Source: Halichoerus grypus
Taxonomy: Eukaryota; Chordata; Mammalia; Carnivora; Phocidae
Length of the DNA stretch: 64,000 nt
Direction: 5' to 3'
Assembly: GCF_964656455.1 (NCBI RefSeq)
Contig: NC_135717.1
Location: forward strand, 1,860,001 to 1,924,000
In this document: piece after piece, positions 47,201 to 58,100 of the stretch
How positions within the stretch are numbered: position 1 is the first letter of the stretch
How the letters are laid out: every line of letters begins with the position of its first letter
Position numbers and translations under genes: made by a program
The notes under the pieces: generated by a model
What the model was told of the DNA's origin: nothing
The model's input: the letters and a program-made list of their open reading frames with translations, nothing else
Databases searched by the model: none

Positions 47201-49650
47201 GCCTGCAGCCTCTCCCTCCTGCCATGGGGCCGGCTGCACTGGGCTTCTGAGCCAAGCCCTCTTCGTTACCTCTCCTCCTGCCAGCAGGACTCTTTGTCCA
47301 GAAGCTTTGGGGCCCCTGTGGCCAGGCCACTCATTGCCTGCGAGGGGGCTCGTGGGCACCCTGGCATGTAGAAGGCTCCGTTACTGCCAGGTACCCTCCC
47401 ACACCCTCCCAGCAGCACGGAGCGGGGGGCAGGCAGCCTCATGTCCGTCTGTCCGGCCGGGCCGCGCGAGGCCCAGCTTTTCCTGCCACCAGCTCTCATA
47501 GAGGCAGAGGCTTCGGTCTCTGGGCTTGGCCGCTGGGTTGGAGAAGGCTTGCACTGGGGACGTGGAACAGACCTGCTTCGGATGACTTCCTGCGAGTTAA
47601 CCGGTCACCCGTTATGTCTCCGGGATCTTCCCAGAAAAGAGACAGTCCAGACGAAGCCAGCCTCAACGTCCCCAGGAGCCTGTGGAGAAGCAGCTTCCAG
47701 AAACTGGTAGGACTGACTCCATCCACAGGAGGCCCCAGGCTGAGCCCCAGCAGGAAAAGCAGGCCCGAACTCAAGTGGGGGCACCATACGGCCTCCGAGC
47801 CTGATGGGGGGCAGAGTAGAGCCCCGCGGGGCCTCGTGGTCATGTGGGCCCCCTTTCCTTGGCCACCTCTCTATACACCTTCAATGGGCAGCTCTGAAGC
47901 CGTTCAGCCGCCTGCTGCCCAGGAGCCCCACGGACCCACGTGCCTGCTTGTGTGACGATTTGCCCACGAGCACCTTGTAAAGTGGACGGCAGTGCTACCC
48001 TCATGCTACGGGAGGAAAACTGAGGCTCAGAGCAGGAACATCCCAGGTCTGAGGTCTGGGAGCAGAGAAGGGGCCCCTCTGGGTTTGCAAGGCTGGTGGG
48101 CTGGCTCCAGAGGGGTCCCCAGCCCCTGGGCTGTGCTCGGCCTGCCTGCAGCCTGTGCTCCCAGCCCCCTTCCCCAGGACCCTAAGGCCCCCAGGGGCTT
48201 CCTGGCAACCTGGTCAGCCCTCCCCATCCCCTCTGAGCTCCCCATTTCCTGTCCTGAGCCCAGCACCTCCCCTTCCCCCAGGGCTGGGCTAGCCGGCTGG
48301 CTGTTTGGCTCAGTGGGTCCCTAGTGGGGGGAGCCTTTGGGCCTAGGGCAAGGGCAGGGGAGGAGAGTGCCCTAGGCTTGGGGAAGGGGGAGGGGGGAGC
48401 TAAGCCGGCCACCCCCTTACAGTTTTTAGACCTCAAGGAGTCACCACGAAATTCCATTCTCCTGACAGCAAAGAAACTGAATCACTCTTGCCAAAGCCCA
48501 CGGCCCCCACAAGAATGCTATAAGGCTTTGTCCGGCTGTTCCCAGACAGGCAGCCACACCCGGGACCCCCCACTCCCCCAGCCTGGCTGCAGAGAGGCGC
48601 AGGAAAGCCCCCGCCAGGCTGGAGCGGTCCCTCTCTACAGGTGCTCCCTCTCCTCACTCCCCGCGTGCAAGGCAGCGGTGCACCGAGCTTCACCTTGCTT
48701 TCTGTACAACGGGCAGGCTGGAGCCAGGTCACAAGTCAGGGAGAGCAAGGAGTGCCATGTCCTCGGCAGGGCCTTGTCAGGTGGGTGTGTGGGGTACCAC
48801 GCGGTGTGCTGCTCCCCCTTGACCTCTCAGAGAACGCTCAGCATCTAGAGGGCACCAAGTATGGTGACCTGAATCCCAGGTACGGGGCACAGCTCATGCA
48901 AAGATTTGGGGGCACAATGGTGCTTGGGCTGCTGGGGAATAGGGAGGATTGCAGGGTTCAGCAAGAAATGGGGCTGGGAATAGGTAGGCACCAGGCCAGG
49001 ATTTGAACTCAGAGCAACGGGGAGCTCTGATGGAGCTTCCTCATGGAAGATTCTGATCTGTGTGTGTGTGTGGAGGGGGTGGGGTATGATTAGAGCCGTC
49101 TGGTTCGGAGTGCAGAAGAAAACAGAGCAGGTAGATGGGGGACAGGGAGACCAGGGTGGAGACTGCCCAAGAGGTCCAGAGGAGAGATGAAGGTGGCGGA
49201 GGAGAGTCCTCAAAATAGCCCAGATCTGGGATAGATGGGAGTTGGTGGTGGGGCAAGGGACATGGGGACTTCAGACTTGAGGCTGGGCTGGGGCTCAGCC
49301 TACTGTTTGGGGGCAGCCCATGCAGCCATAGGGAACTTTTCTCCCCTGCCCACCCCCACCCCTCCAGCTGCCTCGAGGCTCCGAGGCTCCGAGGCTGGGC
49401 TGATGGGGGAGGGGTTTATGGCAGGAGGTGACACCACGGGGGACTTATCACTCGGGCACAGCCAGGACCATCTGCTCGGGCATCTGCCTGCCTGAGGTGG
49501 CGCCTGCTAATTACCTGGGGCGGGGGGGAGCAGGAAGAGGCCTGGGAACCGCTGTCCCCCATCACACCCCATGACAGAGGGGCTGGAGTAGGGCCCCAGG
49601 ACCCTACGAGCAAATGGGCCACAGCCTCCCTGCTCCCCGGTGGGGGTGGG
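47201..49650. other. Intergenic, no gene seen
   Basis: No coding exon was recognised. A short TG run lies at about 49058-49071. Weak MIR fragments (for example near 48005) are present. Confidence 0.45.
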
Positions 49651-50325
49651 CAGACATCCACCCAGTGAATCCTTACAGAGCACCTACTACGTTCCAGCCC
49701 TGTTCCGCACTTGACCTTCTGGGGGGCAGACACCTACCCAGTGAATCCTTACAGAGCACCTACTACGTTCCAGCCCTGTTCCGCACTTGACCCTCTCGGG
49801 GGGCAGACATCTACCCAGTAAATCCTTACAGAGCACCTACTACGTTCCAGCCCTGTTCCGCACTTGACCTTCTGGGGGGCAGACACCTACCCAGTGAATC
49901 CTTACAGAGCACCTACTACGTTCCAGCCCTGTTCTGCACTTGACCCTCTCGGGGGGCAGACATCTACCCAGTGAATCCTTACAGAGCACCTACTACGTTC
50001 CAGCCCTGTTCCACACTTGACCCTCTCGGGGGCAGACATCTACCCAGTGAATCCATACAGAGCACCTACTACGTTCCAGCCCTGTTCCGCACTTGACCTT
50101 CTGGGGGGCAGACATCTACCCAGTGAATCCTTACAGAGCACCTACTACGTTCCAGTCCTGTTCCGCACTTGACCTTCTGGGGGGCAGACATCTACCCAGT
50201 GAATCCTTACAGAGCACCTACTACGTTCCAGCCCTGTTCCGCACTTGACCTTCTGGGGGGCAGACATCTACCCAATGAATCCATACAGAGCACCCACTAC
50301 GCCCTGTTCTCCTGCACTGGACCTT
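49651..50325. repeat. 76-bp minisatellite derived from L2
   Basis: About eight to nine head-to-tail units of 75-77 bases share CAGACATCTACCCAGTGAAT and AGCACCTACTACGTTCCAGC. They end in either ACCTTCTGGGGGG or ACCCTCTCGGGGGG, and the two ending types alternate at the left end. The AGCACCTACTACGTTCCAG part resembles the antisense L2 3' terminus, suggesting that an L2 fragment seeded the array. Confidence 0.95.
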
Positions 50326-50379
50326 CGGTGCAGGAAGGGGGACCCACTGCAGGCAGAGGGCTAAGGGCTGTGAGGAGAA

Positions 50380-52110
50380 CTGGCCGGTGGGCAGAGCGAG
50401 CGCTAAATGGGCCCGGGGCCCCGGGGGTCACAGAGGGCCTCCTGAGGAGGGGACGTCAGAGCCGAGAGGGAGGGGAGGGAGGCTCAGCCAAGCGGAGAGC
50501 CGCCCCCAGCTGCGCTTCCGGAAGATGCTGAGGGCAGGGAGCTCAGACCCTGATCCTGCGCCAGGGGCCCCCCGGCCACTTCCGGGCCCCTCGCCCCTCA
50601 CCCTCACCCCGGCTGCCGGCGCGCATTCCTGCCGCCCCTGCTCGTGCGGTGGGCCGGCCCGGCCCGTGGGAAGGCCTGGGGGTGGGGGCCGCCGTGTGCC
50701 GGGGAGGCGGGGCGGGGGCACAGCTGGGCCACATCTGGCCTGAGCGTAGAGGGACCAAATGGGACAGAAAGCAGCCTTTCATCCCGCGAGGGGCGGGGCG
50801 ACTTCAGTTTCTTGTCGCCACGGGGCGCCCGGAGGACTTCGGGGACCAGCTCCGCACCCCCGCCGCTGGGCTGGAATTCGAGGAAATTAGCTCGGGGCGG
50901 GGGGGGGGCAGGGCGCTGAAGGTGGAATTTAGTACAGGTGCTTTCTCGGTGGAAACACGTGTCTCCGCCCGTGGCTCGGCGGGGGGGAGGGGGGCTCAAC
51001 TCCGCAGTATTAATCACCGCTGCCTTAGGTGCGCTCAGGTCCACCCAGGCGCCGCCCCCTATGCTGGGCACGCAGCACCCCAAGGGGAGGCCGCCGGGCT
51101 TGGGAGGGGCAGGGCACCGCGAGCACGTGAGGACGTCTCCTGCGGGACTGCGGAGCCTGAAGCCCCCGGGCCGGAACCCCCTCCGCGTGCCAGACGCCCC
51201 GTGCGGTCCCGCCGGCGCTGGCCAGCCTGGCTTCCCCTTCGGGGCCACCGGGGCGAGCCGGGCCCACGGCCCCACGCCCCTCGGCCGCCCGCGGGGGACG
51301 ACCTGGGCGGGGCGGGCGTGCACGTGCTCACAGGGGGCGGGGCGGCGGCGCCCGCCGGGCCTTTCCCAGACCCCCGCCGCGGCCCCACGTGGGCGCTGCG
51401 AGTCTCGGGGGGGCGACCCGCGCGAGGTCCCGCCCCAGGGCCCCGGAGCCAGTGAGCGCGCGGTAGGGGCGGAGCCTCGCGGAGGACCACGCCCCCCGGA
51501 GGGCGGAGTCCGGCGGGGAGGTTTAAGAGCGCGGGCCGCGGGCAGTGGACAGCCGAACGCGCCGCGGGACCCGGGCTCCTGGGCGCCGGTGTGCGGGGCA
51601 GGGCAGGGCGCAGCGGGCAGGGCGCGCCGGCGGCCGCCACCCCACCATGCTCAAGCGCTGCGGCCGACGCCTGCTGCTGGCGCTGGCGGGCGCGCTGCTC
51701 GCCTGCCTGCTGGTGCTCACGGCCGACCCGCCGCCGCCCCCGGTGCCCGCAGAGCGCGGCCGACGCGCGCTGCGCAGCCTGGCGGGCCCCGCGGGGGCGG
51801 CCCCGGCGCCCGGGCTGGAGGCGGCGGCGGCGCCCGCTGCGCTCGCCCGCGAGGTGCACAGTCTGTCCGAGTACTTCAGCCTGCTGACCCGCGCGCGCAG
51901 AGACGCGCGCCCGCCGCCCGGGGGCGCCCCCCGCCCCGCCGACGGCCCCCGGCAGCCCCCGGCCGAGTCGCTGGCGCCCCACGACGTCTTCATCGCGGTC
52001 AAGACCACCAGAAAGTTTCACCGCGCGCGCCTCGATCTGCTGCTGGAGACCTGGATCTCGCGCCACAAGGAGATGGTGAGCCCCCACGGCCTGGGCGGGG
52101 TAGGGGGGTG
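50380..52110. promoter_or_regulatory. LFNG: CpG island over LFNG promoter and exon 1
   Basis: CpG dinucleotides are dense from about 50.4 kb through exon 1 and drop after the first splice donor. The island covers the inferred transcription start and the whole first coding exon, as is usual for developmental genes. Confidence 0.8.
50620..51550 (+). promoter_or_regulatory. LFNG: LFNG promoter with E-boxes and RBPJ site
   Basis: A TATA-like TTTAAGAG (51522-51529) lies about 120 bases before the start codon and suggests transcription starts near 51550. Upstream are a perfect RBPJ/CSL consensus CGTGGGAA (50665-50672) and another TGGGAAA core on the minus strand (51362-51368). Four CACGTG E-boxes lie at 50956, 51124, 51321 and 51386. 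Mouse Lfng is known to be driven by Notch/RBPJ and HES-bHLH inputs in the segmentation clock. These sites fit that, but their use here is inference. Confidence 0.6.
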
Positions 52111-55100
52111 CCGTCTTGTGCAGCCGGGGGCAGTATCCGATGGGCGCCAGGCTGCACATCTGTCCAGCTGCCGGGACTATGTGGGGGGAGTGACGCCAGT
52201 CCATCCCTTTCCAGCCCGGTCTGCCTGATGGGGCCACTCTCCCCATTGAGTTGTGCAAGTGTCAGAGGGGGACCCGACCCCATCCAACTTCCAGAGCCCT
52301 GGATGGTGTGAATTGATCCTACCAGCTGCCATTGCTTGGGGTTGGTGCTCTGTGATGTTTCTCCCCCCCCCCGCCCAAGCATTGGAGTGCATTAATAAGG
52401 TGCTATTGTCCCCAAACCTCCACAAGGCAGATTCTTCGTGCGGCATCCACCTGGGCTCAGACCCTGCCCTGGGGAGGAAGACTTTTTCCTGAGTGGTGGA
52501 GTGGGGGGTTAGAACCCCCGGTATAGGGCTGGTCCCCTCTCTCATGAGTCTTTTCTATGGGATGGGGGGCCAGTCATTGTTAAAGATAATTTGGAGTTGG
52601 GGTGTGTGTTGGTGAGCCCTGGAGAATCCCTTTCCAGAGAGAGCACTGGGGTTTGGGGGTCTGTGCAGAGATCCTGTCCCCAGAGCACAGGAGTCTCTGG
52701 AGCCTTGAACTTTGTGCTTACTGCACCCTAGTTGAGCATTGACTTCCTACACATAATAAAGACACACCCCACTTTGAAAATCTCCCTCGAGGCTGCAGCA
52801 GAACGGTTGGGTTGGGGCGGGACGGGGCAGTGTGGGCCCTGCCAGGGGAGGGGTAGTGAGGGAACAGCCGTGGGCTGGGAGATTCAAGGGACTAAGTGGG
52901 CATCTGGGGTGAAGCTGAGGGACTCTTGACCAGGGTGAGGGCTCAGAGAGGACCTCACACCCCTTCCTCCCTGTTTAAACCTCAAGGCCTGGGATCTTCT
53001 GGCGTGGTGGAGCCCTGTTTGGGGACAGGGTTCTGGTGAGGTCATGATGGGGTCCGGGGGCTGGGGGTGGGGAAGGGTTCTTTCTGGTTCCAGTGTGGGG
53101 AGGGGGCCCTGGGAGCCCCGTGGCAGCCTCCTGGGAAAGCAGCAACCCCTTTCCCAGGGGCTCAGCGGGCTGGCGGGAGGGGGCGGCGGGGGCCGTGGGT
53201 TTTGTTTGGCCGCCGGGCCGTTAGGATTCCCAGCGCCCAGCGGCTCTCACGCCGGCCGCTTGGGCAAGGTAACAAAGCCCCTTTCTCCAACGGAGAAAGG
53301 CGTCCGGCCTCTTGTGCGCAGCTATGCGCTCCATGGGAACCGCCACTGCGTGCTGGCCACTCAGGTTGCTTGGTGATGAGAGGGCCGCCGGGCCCCCCCC
53401 CCCATCCCTGACTGACAGCCCTTGTGGGGCACCATCCTTGAGCCAGGCACCCTACCCCCCAGGACCCTGCCTCCCTGCTGGGTGACCTTTGGCAGCATTC
53501 GGCTCCTGCTGGGCCACCACCAGCTCCGAGGGAGCACCTCTCGTCTTGGACTTGGGGGGCTTTCTCCAGCAGAGGGGATGTGGTCGAAGGGTCTTGGGTA
53601 CCAGTCCCAAACCCAGGTGGGTAATCTTGGGCAAGACCTGAGGCCTCTCTGACCCTCCGTCGCCTCATCTCTGGAAGGGGACTGGCAAAACCTGGAGGCA
53701 GAGGGAATGAGCCCAACAGTTACCCAGGGTCGGGGTGGGGGCCGTCACTCTCCCGGGCCTTGAGGTCCCTGTTGAAGGGCCACTCAGGTTTCCTTCTTGC
53801 CGGCTGAACCCACCCAGGAGAGGCTGCGTCTGCCCCCAGCATCGGCTCATGTGTCACAGCAAGCCGAGGCTGCACATTGCGTTGTGGGGGAGGGGGTCCT
53901 TGAAACTGTCATGACCCAGGGCCCTCCTCTTCCAGTCCTGCGCATGGTGAATCAGGCCCAGTCTGATGGGGGGGGACGCAGAGGAGTCAGGGCTTTGGTG
54001 GGGGGAAACCCAGAGAGGCTGTGCAAGCTGAGAGTGGGCATCTGACCCACGTGGAGGGTTGGAGGACTTCCTGGAGGAGGTGCCATTTGAGCTAGACAGA
54101 CAGGACCGGCATGGAGCATGTGTAAGAAGAAACTTCCAGCAACTGGAGTGATGGGGGGTGGGGGTTGGTCAGCAGGGGCCACACTGAGACAGTCCTCAAA
54201 GTCCAGGATGAGGGGCTGGACCTTCGGCCCCCACATCCCTCCCCCACCCCTCCCAGGAGCGGGCCAGGCTGCAGCGGCTGCCACCACAGCGGCCACAATT
54301 GCTGGGGGAGAGCTTGGCATCCTGTGTTTCTTTGAATCGCAGCTCCAGGAACAATGTCGCTTCCTGTGGGTGTCCCCCCGCCCGCTCTGGGCCAGCCCTG
54401 CCGCCCTCGCTGCCCTGCTCTTCCTCCTCCAGCCCCATCGTCGGGGAAGTGGGGAGGAGGCCTGGCCGGCCAGGCGGCGGGGTGGGGCGGGCTCAGTCCC
54501 GGAAGGCACTTGGGGCTTGGCTGGCACCACGTCTGCCCCCGCGTATGACCACAGGCTGGAGGCTGCCCCTCTCTGGTCCTCAGCGTCCCCAGTATCCGCT
54601 CAGGTAGTAATGGTGCCCACCTCTCAGGGCCGTTAGGGAGACCAGAGAAGGGAGTCCGTGTCCGTGCTTTGCTCTGGGTACAGGTGAGCTCTTGTGCCCA
54701 TTTGACAGAAGGGGATCCTGAGGCTCTGAACCGCCAGGCAGCCTGTCCCCTCCTCTGCCGGTCGCTCTGATGTAGGGAGACGGGAGGCCTGGCACCCTCA
54801 CACCCCCACAGCCCCACCCTCCCTTTACTCCTCTCCAGGCCGCCCGCCTTGCTCTCCCCCCAGCTGAACAAAGGTGACTTTAATCTCCGTAGCCTTGGGC
54901 TGGGTTTTTAGGGCACCACCAGAGCGCGGGAGAACAGGCCCCGCTTGATCTCATTAAGAAAGCATTTTCCTTCTAATCCGGAGACGGCAGTGGCGCGTCC
55001 GCACTGGCCGCCTCAGCCTCCCACAGCATTCCTGGGCTGCGATGCTGGGGAGTGGGCGGGGGGCTGGGTGCGAGTCCGTGCGTGCGGGCTGCCTTGGGGT

Positions 55101-58100
55101 GCCTGCAGGGCTCTGGAAGGAGGGGCTGCGAGTATGGAGAGGGTGTCCACCGGGCCTGCCCCTTCCCCAGCGCACAACAAGGTGTGATCGGCACCTTGTG
55201 GCTTCACCTGAGTCTGGGCTCCGGTCTGGGGTCAGGCTGGGCAAGCAGCCGCGGCCGCCGAAAGGAGGGTGGGGACCCCAGCTGGGTCTCCCAGGTTGCT
55301 GGATGCGTACTGTGCTCTGGGCCTGCACATGCTGGATCCTCCCTTGGACCCATACGAGGAAACTGAGGTCTGGTGGGCATGGAGGTGGGGGTTCTGCTGC
55401 CTGTGCTCAGAGCACCCGCCCCCACCAGGCCCCAGGCTTGCATTCAGCCAGGCCTGGGTGCGCTGGGCGGCACGCGCTGGGCGGGCCGGGCAGAGGAAGG
55501 AACATTCCTCCCCGTGTGCTGACGGGCCCAGGCGGGTGCCGGCAGCTCCTGGCTCCGCCCCGGTGCCCCCCCTCCTCGGAGCGATCTTGGCAGGGGTGGC
55601 GCTGTGCTGGCCCAGGTAGAGCCTTGATGTGGCCTTGGGCAAAGCCTGTGTGCCAGCCTGGATTTCCTTGCCTGAGCAGGAGGGTGGGGGGTGCTGATCT
55701 GCAGGCTGGCGCACCCGCCGTTTCCCGCCTCAACCCTCCTGCCCGCTGGAGTTTCCAGAGCACAGTGGTGCCTTCTTAGTCTCAGGGAAGGTGACCCGGC
55801 CGGCTAGTCACACCGGCCGGGGCGTGGGGGGGCGGCCTTGAAGGCCCAGCCCCAGGACTGCAGTGCTGTGGCCGCACCCCTGCCCGGCGGACCTCTCGCC
55901 CAGCGCAGCCCAGTTAACCAGGCCAGCTGTATGGTAATGGGCAGCGCGGCCACTCCCGCTTAACGCGGCCGAGTTAAGGCCAGCCCGGCGCCCCTCGCCG
56001 TGCGGCCCAGGACAAAGCTGGCGGACAATGCCTGGTGATTCATCCTCCCTCCGGGCCCTTTGTCCGCCAGGGCTTGGCAGCCGCCCAGCAGAGGCCTTTG
56101 TCCCTGACTGATTGAGACTTGGCTTCCCAAAGCCGACCTCCTCTGCCTGTCCCCCCCCACGGCCCTCTGCCCCCTCCCGCAGGCTGGGTGCTGTGTCAAT
56201 AAGGGTGTGTGCCCTGCCAGGTGTGCGGGGCGGGCGAGGAGCCGGTCACCTGGCGGGTGGGCGGGGCGCCCCACCTGGCTCGTGCCGGCACAGCCGCCGG
56301 GCGACCTTGGGCCCAGCTGTCGACATGGGAGGGTGGGGTCTGCAGGAGTCCCGGCCCTGCTTCTGCTTAGGCTGGACACTTGAGACTACCTACATGGGTG
56401 CACGTGGGGAAACTGAGGCCCACGGGAGGGTGGAGAGTGGGTGTGACTGAGCTGTAGCTGCTGAAGCCTCAGGGTGCCCGGGCCTGCACCCCCTCCGTGG
56501 CCTGGGGCTGGGGGACACAGAGCCGCCTGTTCAAGGCCACGTTTCTCCTTCCAGACGTTCATTTTCACCGACGGGGACGATGAAGCCCTGGCCAGGCGCA
56601 CGGGTGAGCCCTGGACTTGGGGAGGCCGGGGGGGCTCCACTCCTGGGAGGAACTGTCCCCTCCCTCCTCCGCTCCCCCCTCCCCTCCGGAGAGGTCACGG
56701 AGGCCACGGGCCAGAGAGGGCAGTTTACTCAACTGGTTTGCTCAATGCCCCGCCCCATCACTGGGGGGGGCACCCAATTCTCATGCAAATGAGGTCCTTT
56801 CAGCTCCCGGGGCCCTTTGAGCTGATGTGGCGGCAACAGGTGGCCGGTGCTGGGAAAAAGCCGCCTGAATGGGCAGGGGCGGGCCGGGGTTGCCCCGGAG
56901 GGGGTTGGGCTGGGGGTGGGGGGAATGTGATCCCCGGGCGGGAGCCCTGTGCTGGGGAGGGGGCAGTGGGAGGAGGCCGCCTCGGGGCACAGCTTGAACC
57001 CAGGGCGCCCTGGGACGGTCACCCGCCCCGTCCGCTCTGCTCTCACGGGTGGGGGGGGGCGGGTGTCGGCCGCTGACCTCTCTGAGCCAGCTCGACCCGC
57101 TTACAGCCCCTCCCTCGCTCCCAGGCAACGTGGTCAACACCAACTGCTCGGCTGCGCACAGCCGCCAGGCGCTGTCCTGCAAGATGGCAGTGGAGTACGA
57201 CCACTTCATCGAATCGGGGAGGAAGTGAGTGTCCCGAGGAGCGCGCCCCGTCCGTCCCCTGCAGGTCCCCGCCCTGGCGGCCCGCCACTCTTGACGCGCT
57301 CTCTCTCTCCCTCTCCCGGTGGCTTCTCCGCAGGTGGTTCTGCCACGTGGACGACGACAACTACGTCAACGTCAGGGCTTTGCTGCGGCTGCTGGCCGGC
57401 TACCCGCACACGCAGGACGTGTACATCGGCAAGCCCAGCCTGGACAGGCCCATCCAGGCCACAGAGAGGGTCAGCGAGAACAAGATGGTGAGTGCGCCGC
57501 CCTCGCGGGCCCAAGCCGGGGGGCCAGGACGCCTACGGGGTCCCTGGAGCCTGGGGCGAGGGTCTCACCACGCTCCCGTCCCGCAGCGCCCTGTCCACTT
57601 CTGGTTTGCCACCGGCGGGGCGGGTTTCTGCATCAGCCGTGGGCTCGCCCTGAAGATGAGCCCGTGGGCCAGGTGAGTGCCCTTGGGCCCCGGGCTGAGC
57701 CTGCCCTGGGTGCCAAGGCCTTCCCAGCGACGGGTGTCCCCAGCCTCACGTGCAAGGGCGGGCTGAGTCACAACCCCCCCCCACCGGTCACTACCAACGG
57801 GCAGGACTCCTTTCTCCGCTCGCCTGGTAACCCCGACTCAGAATTATCCAGCCGGTTCAGAGGAGGGTGCTGTGCGGGGCCTCTGGGAGGGACGGAGCTG
57901 CTGACGGGCCAGCTGGTCAGTGTTCTGGTCCACATCCTGCTCTGCAGGGGGCATGTTCCCCTCCTCTCCTCCCGGGTCTGGCTTCTTCATCCCCGGCTGG
58001 GTTCTGGCTGGCTGGGTCCGGCTGGGCTCCCAGTAGGTGTCCAGCTCCCGCCTTTGCTCATGGGCCGGGCCCTGTCCTGCAGCAGGGGCCACTTCATGAG

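Noticed and set aside
49651..50325. Possible CRISPR-like array
   Set aside because: The units are directly adjacent and similar over their full length with no unique spacers, and the genome is mammalian. It is a minisatellite.
50938..52311. 457-codon open frame overlapping LFNG exon 1 in another frame
   Set aside because: CpG-island composition removes stop codons. It is Pro/Arg/Gly-rich, has no homology I recognise, and LFNG is clearly the coding frame.
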